The notes: generated by a model not told the origin, from the letters alone. A stretch of DNA of 6,491 bases from Actinomycetota bacterium (GCA_020200615.1 JAIVIH010000039.1:1-6491), one strand, 5' to 3'; numbered from the stretch's first letter, positions 1 through 6,247 are shown. Numbers and translations are program-made.

Positions 1-773
1 GTTCCGGAGAGGTCGGTGGGGAGCTCGTCGGGCCGGTTCACCCGATAGACGCGCGGGCAGCCGGCGACCCGGGCGACCTTCTCGAGGGCAACGGTGTTGG
101 AGGAGTTGGCGGAGCCGATCACCACGATGGCGTCGGCCCGGCCGGCTATCTCGGTGAGGGCCGACTGACGGTTGGTGGTGGCGAAGCACAGATCGCTTCG
201 TCCCGGCATCCACAGCTCGGGGAACCGGTCCTGGGCCGCGGCCAGGATCCCGGCCCAGTCCTGGTGGCTGAGCGTGGTCTGGGCCAGGAGGGCCACCGGC
301 TGTTCCGGAACGGGCAGGGCGGCGACGTCGGCCTCGTTCTCCACCAGGTGGATGGCGTCGGGAGCCACGGCCATGGTGCCCACCGCCTCGTCGTGGCCCT
401 CGTGGCCGACGTACAGGATCGAGTAGCCCTTGCCGGCCCGGACCTTCACCTCGTGGTGCACCTTGGTCACCAACGGGCACACGGCGTCGACGACGAACCC
501 CCCGTTGCCCCGCGCCGCGGCCACCACCTCGGGCGCCGAACCGTGGGCCGACAGCATGAGGGGCGCTCCCTCGGGGACGTCTTCCACCTTCTCCACGAAC
601 ACCACTCCCAGCTTCCGGAAGCGGTCGACGACGAGCTGGTTGTGCACGATCTCGTGGTAGCAGTAGACGGGCGGCTGGAAGACGCGGACCATCCAGGCCA
701 GGGCCTTTATGGCCATCTCCACCCCGGCGCAGAACCCGCGGGGCGCGGCGAGCAGGACCCGATCCACCTCCAC
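1..773 (-). CDS. ispH: 4-hydroxy-3-methylbut-2-enyl diphosphate reductase (IspH/LytB), C-terminus cut by window edge
   Basis: IspH is the last enzyme of the MEP pathway. It reductively dehydroxylates HMBPP to IPP and DMAPP with a [4Fe-4S] cluster in the cytosol. Counting from GTG at 773, the three cluster cysteines are visible: Cys15 in PRGFCAGV, Cys99 in DAVCPLVTKVH and Cys196 in DLCFATTNRQ. Their spacing is close to E. coli Cys12/96/197. Substrate-pocket motifs HEIVHN, SAHG, GHEGHDE, TQTTLS and SANSSNT (Asn223-Asn226 for NSSN) are also present. About 257 residues are in the window; the family is usually 300-330, so roughly 50 C-terminal residues lie beyond base 1. Start choice: GTG 773 gives the usual short N-terminus (MEVDRVLLAAPRGFCAGV) and sits 7 nt after a minus-strand TAGCCT. 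GTG 794 and ATG 815 are in-frame alternatives that add 7 or 14 residues. The gene is divergent from the DUF512-der pair. Confidence 0.96.
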   Translation of the reverse strand, partial: MEVDRVLLAAPRGFCAGVEMAIKALAWMVRVFQPPVYCYHEIVHNQLVVDRFRKLGVVFVEKVEDVPEGAPLMLSAHGSAPEVVAAARGNGGFVVDAVCPLVTKVHHEVKVRAGKGYSILYVGHEGHDEAVGTMAVAPDAIHLVENEADVAALPVPEQPVALLAQTTLSHQDWAGILAAAQDRFPELWMPGRSDLCFATTNRQSALTEIAGRADAIVVIGSANSSNTVALEKVARVAGCPRVYRVNRPDELPTDLSG

Positions 774-780
774 CCCATCG

Positions 781-786
781 AGGCTA
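781..786 (-). promoter_or_regulatory. Predicted -10 element of ispH, leaderless
   Basis: Read on the minus strand, the hexamer is TAGCCT. It fits the actinobacterial TAnnnT consensus and ends 7 nt before GTG 773, which would put the transcription start at or next to the start codon. No good -35 is visible at 16-18 bp. It supports the choice of GTG 773. The sequence match is seen; promoter function is inferred. Confidence 0.5.
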
Positions 787-801
787 CTTGTCACCTGGGC
801 G

Positions 802-807
802 TATCCT
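802..807 (+). promoter_or_regulatory. Predicted -10 element of the DUF512-der operon, leaderless
   Basis: TATCCT matches TAnnnT and ends 6 nt before ATG 814, so the transcript probably begins at the start codon. No Shine-Dalgarno sequence precedes the ATG. A TTGTCA at 788-793 looks like a -35 but is only 8 bp away, too close to pair with this -10. Confidence 0.5.
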
Positions 808-813
808 GGATGC

Positions 814-2175
814 ATGGGCCTTCCGCGCGTTGTTGCTGTCGCGCCCGGATCTCCCGCCGACAGAGCCGGTTTGCGGCCCGAGGACGAGATCGTCTCCATA
901 GGGGGCCGCCGGCCCCGGGACGTCATCGAGTGGCGGCTCCTGGTGGACGAGGCCGACCTTGACCTGGAAGTCCGGAGGGGTGGGCTCGATCGCGACCTGG
1001 CCGTGCCCAAGGACGTGGGCGAGCCCTTGGGCGCAGAGGTGTCCTCGGCCCTGTTCGACCAGGTGCGCACGTGTGACAACCACTGCGAGTTCTGCTTCAT
1101 CTTCCAGCTGCCGCCCGGCCTGCGGTCCAGCCTCTACGTCAAGGACGATGACTACCGCCTCTCCTTCCTGTACGGGAACTACACGACGCTCACCCGCTTC
1201 ACCGAGCTCGACCTCGAGCGGATCATCACCGAGCGGCTGAGCCCCATCAACGTCAGCATCCACGCCACCGATCCCGACCTCCGGTCCCGGATGCTGCGCA
1301 ACCGGCGCGGCGCGACCAGCCTCCGCTGGCTGCGGGCCCTCCTTGACCACGGGATCGAGGTGCACGGCCAGGTGGTGGTGTGCCCCGGGGTCAACGACGG
1401 GGCCGCCCTCGAGGACACCCTGGCCGGCATCCTGGCCCAGTACCCGGAGCTGGCCACCGCCTGCGTGGTGCCCCTGGGCGTCAGCCGTCACTCCAGTGAG
1501 CCATCCCTGCGGCCGCACACGACCGAGGGTGCCGCCGCCGTGGTCGACCTGGTGGAGGAGTGGCAGGGCATCTTCGCCTCGGTTCTCGGCCGGCGTCTGG
1601 TGTTCGCCGCCGACGAGTACTACCTGCTCGCCGACCGCCCCTTCCCCGAGCCCGAGGCCTACGAGGGGTTCCCCATGCACGAGGACGGCATCGGGATGGC
1701 CCGGGCCTTCGAGCTCGAGCTCATGGGGGAGCGGGACGACCCGCTCGGCGTCCAGCCCGGGTTCTTCTCCTGGGTGGACGGGGCGCCGGCCGAGGGTTAC
1801 CGGGCGGTCCGGGTGGGCTCGGGCGACGGCGCGACTGATGCGGTCGGCGACAACCGGCCCGTCACCATTCTCACCGGCGAGTACGGAGCGCGCGTGCTCG
1901 AGCCCCTGCTCGCCCGGCTGGGGCGGTCAGATGTAGACGTCCTTCCCGTCCCCAACCGGTTCTTCGGCGGCAACATCGGCGTGGCCGGTCTGCTGGTCGG
2001 CGAAGACCTCGCCGCGGCCCTGGCCCGCCAGCCGGTCGAGCGCCGGTACCTCTTGCCCGACGTGTGCCTCTCCGGCGGCGCCTTCCTCGACGGGCTCCGC
2101 CCGGCAGACCTCCCCCGGCCCGTTGAGATCGTGCATACCGACGGGGTCGCTCTGCGGCAAGCGCTTCATGCCTGA
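814..2175 (+). CDS. DUF512 family protein: PDZ domain plus radical-SAM-like Fe-S domain, function unknown
   Basis: The 453-residue product has three parts. Residues 1-70 are PDZ-like, with the carboxylate-loop type segment VVAVAPGSPADRAGL and then DEIVSIGG. Next is a radical-SAM-like region with a CX3CX2C cluster motif (Cys87, Cys91, Cys94 in TCDNHCEFCF), followed by the family hallmark LYVKDDDYRLSFLYGNY. The C-terminal DUF512 region has DEYYLLA, a GFPMHEDGIGM segment and a Gly-rich NRFFGGNIGVAGLL. This architecture is known from Clostridia, cyanobacteria and actinobacteria, but to my knowledge no reaction has been assigned. The frame is open further upstream to 709, but those codons lie antisense to ispH, and ATG 814 coincides with both the PDZ start and a leaderless promoter. 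The 3' end overlaps der by 8 bp, so a shared transcript is likely. A role tied to ribosome or translation biology is only suggested by that neighbour. The family call is secure; function is open. Confidence 0.92.
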   Translation: MGLPRVVAVAPGSPADRAGLRPEDEIVSIGGRRPRDVIEWRLLVDEADLDLEVRRGGLDRDLAVPKDVGEPLGAEVSSALFDQVRTCDNHCEFCFIFQLPPGLRSSLYVKDDDYRLSFLYGNYTTLTRFTELDLERIITERLSPINVSIHATDPDLRSRMLRNRRGATSLRWLRALLDHGIEVHGQVVVCPGVNDGAALEDTLAGILAQYPELATACVVPLGVSRHSSEPSLRPHTTEGAAAVVDLVEEWQGIFASVLGRRLVFAADEYYLLADRPFPEPEAYEGFPMHEDGIGMARAFELELMGERDDPLGVQPGFFSWVDGAPAEGYRAVRVGSGDGATDAVGDNRPVTILTGEYGARVLEPLLARLGRSDVDVLPVPNRFFGGNIGVAGLLVGEDLAAALARQPVERRYLLPDVCLSGGAFLDGLRPADLPRPVEIVHTDGVALRQALHA

Positions 2176-3496
2176 TCGCCTTCCCGTGGTGGCCGTGGTC
2201 GGCCGCCCCAATGTGGGCAAGTCGACGCTGGTCAACCGCATCGTGGGCCGGCGGGAGACGATCGTCGAGGAGCAGCCCGGGGTCACCCGTGACCGCAAGG
2301 AAGTGGAAGCCGACTGGCGGGGCCGCAGCTTCCTGCTGGTCGACACCGGGGGTTGGCTGGCCTCTACCGACGCCCTCGATGCGCAGGTCAGCCGTCAAGC
2401 GGAGCGGGCCGTGGCTCAGGCCGACGTGGTGATCTTCGTGCTCGACGCCACCGTCGGCGTGACCGAGGAGGACGACCGGGTGGCCGGTGTCCTGCGCCGT
2501 GCCGCCCCGGGATCCGGTCGAGGCCCGAGGGTGCTGGTCGTGGCCAACAAGGTCGACAGCGAGCGCCGGGAGCTGGACGTCTGGGAGTTGGCCCGCCTGG
2601 GTCTGGGCGAGCCCCTGGCCGTGAGCGCGCTCCACGGACGCGGCAGCGGCGACATGTTGGACGCCGTGGTCGACGCCCTTCCGGCCGAGGCGGATCCACC
2701 GGCGACGGGCGAGGAGGACCAGGAGCCCACGATCCCCACCGTCGCCATCGTGGGCCGGCCCAACGTGGGCAAGTCCACCTTGTTCAACCGGCTGATCGGG
2801 GACGAGCGGTCGGTCGTCCACGATCAACCGGGGACCACCCGGGACACGATCGACACCGTGGTGGAGACCCCTCACGGTCAGTTCCGGTTCGTGGACACGG
2901 CCGGGATGCGGCGAAAGAGCAGGATCGACGAGGGGACCGAGTACTACTCACTCGTCCGGGCTCTGCAGGCCATCGACCGCGCCGAGACGGCCTTGCTGGT
3001 CATCGATGCCAGCGCCGGCGTCACCCACCAGGACCAGCGCCTGGCCGAACGGGTGGACGCGGCCGGGACGGCGGTGGTCATCGTCCTCAACAAGTGGGAC
3101 CTCCTGGACGCCGAGGCGAGGGCCGAGACCACGGCCGCGGTGGAGGACCGCCTGGGCTTCCTGGGTTACGCCCCCGTGCTCAAGGTGAGCGCGTCGAGTG
3201 GGAAGGGGAGCCACAAGATCCTTCCCGCCCTGGACGAGGCCATCACCGCCTCCAGGCGCCGGGTACCCACCCGGGAGCTGAACCAGCTGCTGCAGCGGGC
3301 CCAGGCCGCCCAACCCGCTCCTGGGGCCAAGGTGCTCTACGCCACTCAGGGTGCGACCGACCCGCCCACGTTCACCCTTTTCACCAATCGGACCCTCCCT
3401 CCGTCGTACCTCCGCTACCTCGAGCGGCGGATCCGAGAGCACTTCGACTTCGGTCCGACACCGCTTAAGCTCCGGGTCCGGCGCCGCACGAGCTGA
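2168..3496 (+). CDS. der: GTPase Der (EngA), 50S ribosome assembly factor
   Basis: Der is an essential tandem GTPase that helps late maturation of the large ribosomal subunit in the cytoplasm. The 442-residue product, near the family norm, shows both G domains. G domain 1 has the P-loop GRPNVGKS at residues 12-19, PGVTRD, DTGG at 59-62 and NKVD at 127-130. G domain 2 has GRPNVGKS at 196-203, PGTTRDT, DTAG at 243-246 and NKWD at 308-311. An acidic linker separates them, and a C-terminal KH-like domain follows from about residue 350, ending in the basic tail KLRVRRRTS. ATG 2168 is chosen because the first beta strand and P-loop begin directly after it; an in-frame start at 2123 would only add residues lying inside the upstream gene. 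The start lies within the last codons of the DUF512 gene and no convincing Shine-Dalgarno is seen, so coupled translation is likely. Confidence 0.97.
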   Translation: MPDRLPVVAVVGRPNVGKSTLVNRIVGRRETIVEEQPGVTRDRKEVEADWRGRSFLLVDTGGWLASTDALDAQVSRQAERAVAQADVVIFVLDATVGVTEEDDRVAGVLRRAAPGSGRGPRVLVVANKVDSERRELDVWELARLGLGEPLAVSALHGRGSGDMLDAVVDALPAEADPPATGEEDQEPTIPTVAIVGRPNVGKSTLFNRLIGDERSVVHDQPGTTRDTIDTVVETPHGQFRFVDTAGMRRKSRIDEGTEYYSLVRALQAIDRAETALLVIDASAGVTHQDQRLAERVDAAGTAVVIVLNKWDLLDAEARAETTAAVEDRLGFLGYAPVLKVSASSGKGSHKILPALDEAITASRRRVPTRELNQLLQRAQAAQPAPGAKVLYATQGATDPPTFTLFTNRTLPPSYLRYLERRIREHFDFGPTPLKLRVRRRTS

Positions 3497-3527
3497 GGTT
3501 TTTCCCCCGGTGGGCCTCCCGGAGACC

Positions 3528-3533
3528 TAGCAT
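3528..3533 (+). promoter_or_regulatory. Predicted -10 element of the PP2C phosphatase gene, leaderless
   Basis: TAGCAT fits TAnnnT and ends 7 nt before the GTG at 3541. No Shine-Dalgarno is present between them. It lies in the 44-bp gap after der, so the phosphatase can be expressed independently of the DUF512-der unit. No recognisable -35 was found. Confidence 0.5.
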
Positions 3534-3540
3534 TTGCCCG

Positions 3541-4629
3541 GTGCTGCTTGAGAACCGGGTTCTCCTGGTGGTCGCCGCGGGTTGCCTGGCCGCTGCAGTC
3601 GTGTGGGGACGGTCAGCCCTCCGGCTCGAGCGGTCGTGGAAACGCATCCAGAGCAGGAGCGCCGACGGCGGGACGGGCGCCGCCGACCTGGCCCGGTCCG
3701 CCTACCGCAAGGAGGTCCACAACACCCTCCTCTACCTCATCGCCGGCGTCAGCGCCCTGATCGGTGGCCTCACCGACAACCTGCTGCTCAACCTGCCCAG
3801 CCTGCTGATCGCGGTGCCGATCGTCATGACGCTGGCTTACGGCCGCCGCTTCACCCGTGAGGCGGACCTGCTGGAGGAGCGGGCTGCCCTCGAGCGGCGA
3901 GCCGAGGAGGTGCTCTCCCAGGAGGAGCTGGCTCCTCGGCGCTGGGCCGACCGACTGGCGCCCCAACAGCTCCCCGACTTCGAGGGCTTCGAGGTGGGGC
4001 AGGTCTACGAGGCGGGCAGCGGGCTCATGGCCGGGGACTTCTACGACGTGTACATGGTCGGCCACAAGCGGATGGTGGCCGTCATCGGAGATGTCGCCGG
4101 CCACGGGATCGAGCCGGCCATCACCGCGTTCCAAGTGAAGTACCTGCTGCGGGTCTTCCTGCGCCAGTACCGGGATCCGGCCCAGGCCCTGGAGGAGTTG
4201 AACGCCCAGATCTCCGACCAGACCCGCAACGAGGAGTTCGTGTCCCTGTGCGTCGTCGTGTTCGACCAGAACATGGGCACTCTGAGGTACGCATCGGCCG
4301 GGCACCCCCCGGCCTGGCTGTGGCACGACGGGGAGGTGCGGCCCCTGCGGTCGACCGGCCCCCTGCTGACCCTCGACCCCGGAGGCGTGTTCAGCAGCCG
4401 CGAGGTCCCCCTCGACCCCGGTGACCTGCTCCTGCTGTATACCGACGGGCTGGCCGAGGCCCGTACCGGCCAGCAACTGTTCGGGGAGGACCGCGTCGCC
4501 CAGTTCGTGCGGCGCGACCCCCGGATGAGCCCCGACGTCCTGTGCAAGTCGCTACTGGCTGCCGCCCGGGACTTCGCGGACGCACCCCTCAGCGACGACG
4601 TGGCCATCCTCGCCATCCGCAAGGCCTAA
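3541..4629 (+). CDS. Membrane-anchored SpoIIE/RsbU-type PP2C serine/threonine phosphatase
   Basis: The product has 362 residues. It has a membrane segment at about 7-23, two more at about 62-77 and 81-100, a charged helical linker rich in Glu and Arg at 105-130 that may form a coiled coil, and a SpoIIE-type PP2C domain from about 145 to the end. Metal-site motifs are intact: GDFYDV with Asp166 and Asp169, GDVAGHG with Asp184, YTDG with Asp302, and SDDVAIL with Asp352/Asp353. YASAGHPP is also typical of the family. Relatives dephosphorylate anti-anti-sigma (STAS) proteins in partner-switching pathways, or other phosphoproteins; no kinase or STAS partner is encoded here, so the substrate is unknown. 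No sensory PAS or GAF domain is visible; the three-helix membrane region could be the sensor. GTG 3541 is chosen for its position after the -10 element and for keeping the first helix. A zinc-ribbon gene follows in the same frame. Confidence 0.92.
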   Translation: MLLENRVLLVVAAGCLAAAVVWGRSALRLERSWKRIQSRSADGGTGAADLARSAYRKEVHNTLLYLIAGVSALIGGLTDNLLLNLPSLLIAVPIVMTLAYGRRFTREADLLEERAALERRAEEVLSQEELAPRRWADRLAPQQLPDFEGFEVGQVYEAGSGLMAGDFYDVYMVGHKRMVAVIGDVAGHGIEPAITAFQVKYLLRVFLRQYRDPAQALEELNAQISDQTRNEEFVSLCVVVFDQNMGTLRYASAGHPPAWLWHDGEVRPLRSTGPLLTLDPGGVFSSREVPLDPGDLLLLYTDGLAEARTGQQLFGEDRVAQFVRRDPRMSPDVLCKSLLAAARDFADAPLSDDVAILAIRKA

Positions 4630-4635
4630 CCGTCT

Positions 4636-4833
4636 TTGGGATGGTGCGAGGAGTGCAGCCGGTACTGGAAACCGGCCGTACTGGATGAAGAGGGAGCCTG
4701 CCCGACCTGCGGCACGGTCATCGGGCCTGCGCCCAAGGCTCCGTGGCACTTCAAGCTGTTGGTGGTGGCGGTGGTCCTCTATCTCGGCCTTCGCGCCTGG
4801 CAAGGCGTGGCCTGGCTGATCGGCCGCCTCTGA
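4636..4833 (+). CDS. Small zinc-ribbon protein with one membrane helix, function unknown
   Basis: This 65-residue protein begins with a zinc-ribbon-like pair, CEEC (Cys4, Cys7) and CPTC (Cys22, Cys25), spaced as expected for one Zn site. After a Pro-rich hinge comes a hydrophobic helix at about 40-57 and a short tail. TTG 4636 is the only plausible start: it is the second codon after TCT following the phosphatase stop, the Cys pair begins three residues later, and the ATG at 4641 is in another frame. An AAGG about 11 nt upstream is a poor ribosome site, so translation by termination-reinitiation from the phosphatase is likely. The conserved-looking Cys pairs argue that it is real. It could anchor or modulate the neighbouring membrane phosphatase, but that is guesswork from position. 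Its stop codon lies 3 bp from the stop of the convergent PAP2 gene. Confidence 0.8.
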   Translation: MGWCEECSRYWKPAVLDEEGACPTCGTVIGPAPKAPWHFKLLVVAVVLYLGLRAWQGVAWLIGRL

Positions 4834-4836
4834 GGC

Positions 4837-5361
4837 CTAGGAGCGATCGGCGCCGTCGGCCTTGGCCCGCTCGACCACCAAGCCGCCGATCTTGCGTCCG
4901 GCGTCCAGGCTCGCCGAGTCGTAGCGCCAGTGGATGCCGGCGTACAGGCGGGACATGGCCTGCTCCTCAGCCCGGCGCTTGAGCTCAGCGGCGTTGTCAG
5001 GGAACAAGTAGCTCATCACGGCCTCGACGGACCCGGCGTAGCCGGCGCTGCCCGAGGGATAGGCCGGGAACCGCGGGGTCCCCAGGTACGGCTTCCACTC
5101 GGGGTCGAGGCCGAGGTCACGAATTCCGTTCTCGGGCCGCGGGTTCCAGTACGTGAACTTGGCGTCCCACGCCGAGACTCCTGCGTCAGACAGGGCAATG
5201 GAGATCAGGGCGAGGGCTCGGGCCACTCGAGGGGTTGTGTACCGCGTGGCCTGGTCTCCCGTCGTGGCCGCCTTGCCCAGGTCGGGGGTGAGACCGACCC
5301 CGGCGGCGGCTCCCAGAAGGCGGGGCCGGAGCCGATTCCCGGAGGCCGTGTGCCGTCCCAC
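4837..5361 (-). CDS. C-terminal fragment: PAP2 unit 2
   Basis: This is the second piece of the broken gene. Coding resembling the family starts around KAATTGDQATRY and continues with ARALALISIALSDAG. In restored numbering, motif 1 is K317-X6-R324-P325 (KFTYWNPRP), motif 2 is PSGS at 351-354, and motif 3 is SR-X5-H393-X3-D397 (SRLYAGIHWRYD). Motifs 1 and 3 match the PAP2/haloperoxidase pattern, but motif 2 has Ser354 where PSGH is usual. The ATG at 5361 is only the first start in this frame; it has no good ribosome site and is unlikely to be a natural start. The fragment has no signal peptide, so alone it would stay in the cytoplasm. Confidence 0.7.
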   Translation of the reverse strand: MGRHTASGNRLRPRLLGAAAGVGLTPDLGKAATTGDQATRYTTPRVARALALISIALSDAGVSAWDAKFTYWNPRPENGIRDLGLDPEWKPYLGTPRFPAYPSGSAGYAGSVEAVMSYLFPDNAAELKRRAEEQAMSRLYAGIHWRYDSASLDAGRKIGGLVVERAKADGADRS

Positions 5362-6107
5362 TTGCGATCCGAACCGTCCGTCTTGGAGTAGGCGATCACC
5401 TTGTCGGCGACGGCCCGGCCCAGCTCGAGACCGGCGGCGACGTCGCTGGGCGTGTTGGTGCCGGCCTGGACCCGGGACTGGGCCGCTTCTTCGGCCATTT
5501 CGTCCAGCCGAAGCGCCGGCTGGTTGGGGTAGAGATGGGCCAAGACCCGGGATGCGGCCCCGGCGATGGCTGCGTGCTCTGACGGATAGGACGGATCGGG
5601 TCCCGCGGGAACCAGGGTTTCCACGCCTTCGGGAGGATCGACGTTGTACGCGTACTTCCAGTGCCAGGTCGACACCACGGCGTCGTACATGGCGGCGTGG
5701 ACCAAGGCGTAGTTACGGGAGGACAGAGGCGGGTTCTTCGAGACGCTGGCGACGAAGTCGAAGGCCGTCTGGGTCCAGGGCCGCGTGGCCAGGGGTCCGC
5801 TCCACTTGGTGACCGTCTCCCGAACCTGAGGCGTCCGCTGGTCTTCCAGGTCCTTGACCTGCTGGAGCTCGGATTCGGCCTTCTCCGATCCCGGCTCGAG
5901 CGGCGGAGGGACGAGGATGTCCTGGGGCGAATCCAGCACCCAGGTCTTCCAGGTTCCGGCCGAGGGCTCAGCCCGGCCGGACCGGTCCTGAGCCTCCTCG
6001 TCCTCTCCGCATCCGACCAGCGCTGTGGTCAGGGCCAGACATGTGGCGACCACTGCCGTCGACCGCCAACGACCGGATCCGGCCCGGTTGCCACGCATTC
6101 CCCTCAC
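5205..6107 (-). CDS. N-terminal fragment: lipoprotein signal and PAP2 unit 1
   Basis: This is the first piece of the broken gene as literally encoded. It carries the signal peptide (RWRSTAVVATCLALTTALVGC) expected to be lipidated at Cys33, so the product should sit on the outer face of the membrane. Unit 1 follows with NPPLSSRNYALVHAAMYDA, then K151 in KYAYN, PSEH at 175-178 and SRVQAGTNTPSD at 211-222. The first motif lacks the usual RP and the third has Asn218 where the vanadate/phosphate-binding His is expected, so this unit alone is probably not a full active site. The last 30 or so residues, before the stop at 5205-5207, are Arg/Pro-rich out-of-frame sequence. Confidence 0.7.
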   Translation of the reverse strand: MRGMRGNRAGSGRWRSTAVVATCLALTTALVGCGEDEEAQDRSGRAEPSAGTWKTWVLDSPQDILVPPPLEPGSEKAESELQQVKDLEDQRTPQVRETVTKWSGPLATRPWTQTAFDFVASVSKNPPLSSRNYALVHAAMYDAVVSTWHWKYAYNVDPPEGVETLVPAGPDPSYPSEHAAIAGAASRVLAHLYPNQPALRLDEMAEEAAQSRVQAGTNTPSDVAAGLELGRAVADKVIAYSKTDGSDRKWDGTRPPGIGSGPAFWEPPPGSVSPPTWARRPRRETRPRGTQPLEWPEPSP

Positions 6108-6113
6108 GGCACG

Positions 6114-6120
6114 CCTCTTC
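6114..6120 (-). promoter_or_regulatory. Shine-Dalgarno for the PAP2 lipoprotein gene
   Basis: GAAGAGG on the minus strand ends 6 nt before GTG 6107. It supports GTG 6107 over the GTG at 6197, which would place 30 polar residues before the signal peptide. This gene is therefore leadered, unlike the other promoter-proximal genes in the window. Confidence 0.5.
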
Positions 6121-6172
6121 TCTGTATTGCTCGCCGGCTCCGACCGGCTCGGGTCAGACGACCCCAAGCCCG

Positions 6173-6178
6173 ACACTA
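6173..6178 (-). promoter_or_regulatory. Possible -10 element for the PAP2 lipoprotein gene
   Basis: TAGTGT on the minus strand fits TAnnnT and would give a leader of about 60 nt before GTG 6107. There is no convincing -35, and such a loose match can occur by chance. Confidence 0.25.
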
Positions 6179-6234
6179 CGGTCGCGGTGTTACTCACACG
6201 TTGCTGATTCGTTTGCGTGCGGGCAACGCGCCGA

Positions 6235-6240
6235 TAAGGT
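6235..6240 (+). promoter_or_regulatory. Predicted -10 element of the right-end lipoprotein gene, leaderless
   Basis: TAAGGT fits TAnnnT and ends 7 nt before ATG 6248. A TTGCGT at 6213-6218, 16 bp upstream, is a fair -35 candidate. No Shine-Dalgarno sequence lies between the -10 and the ATG. The 140-bp divergent gap between the two lipoprotein genes holds this element and the PAP2 gene's signals. Confidence 0.5.
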
Positions 6241-6247
6241 CATCTTG

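Larger units (their letters stand above)
4837..6107 (-). pseudogene. Tandem PAP2 / vanadium haloperoxidase-like lipoprotein, interrupted by an apparent one-base frameshift
   Basis: Reading from GTG 6107, coding is clear in one frame to about 5310 (GPAFWEPPPG) and then clear in the -1 frame from about 5280 (KAATTGDQATRY) to the stop at 4837-4839. Adding one base in this zone gives a single 423-residue protein: a lipoprotein signal with LVGC lipobox (Cys33), a GTWKTWVL segment, PAP2 unit 1 (about 115-235) and PAP2 unit 2 (about 285-415). The two units are visibly homologous: PSYPSEH against PAYPSGS, AQSRVQAG against AMSRLYAG, and ERAKADGAD against AYSKTDGSD. Candidate loss sites are the C run at 5284-5288 or the G run at 5276-5278 (minus-strand sense). 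Superfamily members are phosphatases or vanadium haloperoxidases; the substrate is unknown. The break may be real decay or a sequencing indel. Start: GTG 6107 has GAGG 6 nt upstream; ATG 6098 is an alternative. Confidence 0.8.

Noticed and set aside
788..793. TTGTCA as a -35 box for the DUF512 promoter
   Set aside because: Only 8 bp separate it from TATCCT, far below the 16-18 bp needed.
264..962. 232-codon open frame on the plus strand opposite ispH
   Set aside because: IspH motifs fill the other strand; this frame is His/Arg/Gly-rich with no domain and crosses the divergent promoter region.
784..1680. 298-codon open frame on the minus strand opposite the DUF512 gene
   Set aside because: It is antisense to a clearly conserved protein, has no recognisable motif and shows low-complexity Gly/His/Val composition typical of GC-rich antisense frames.
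1871..2875. 334-codon minus-strand frame opposite the DUF512 3' end and der
   Set aside because: Both Der G domains are intact on the plus strand; the antisense frame has no recognisable features.
3497..3540. Terminator after der
   Set aside because: The T5 and C5 runs and the CCGG...CCGG pair form only a 4-bp stem with no U tract after it.
3613..4476. 287-codon minus-strand frame opposite the PP2C gene
   Set aside because: The phosphatase metal motifs are all on the plus strand; the antisense frame is a composition shadow.
5276..5310. Programmed -1 ribosomal frameshift in the PAP2 gene
   Set aside because: No canonical X XXY YYZ slippery heptamer is in the right frame and no clear downstream hairpin was seen; the sequence gives no support for recoding over an indel.
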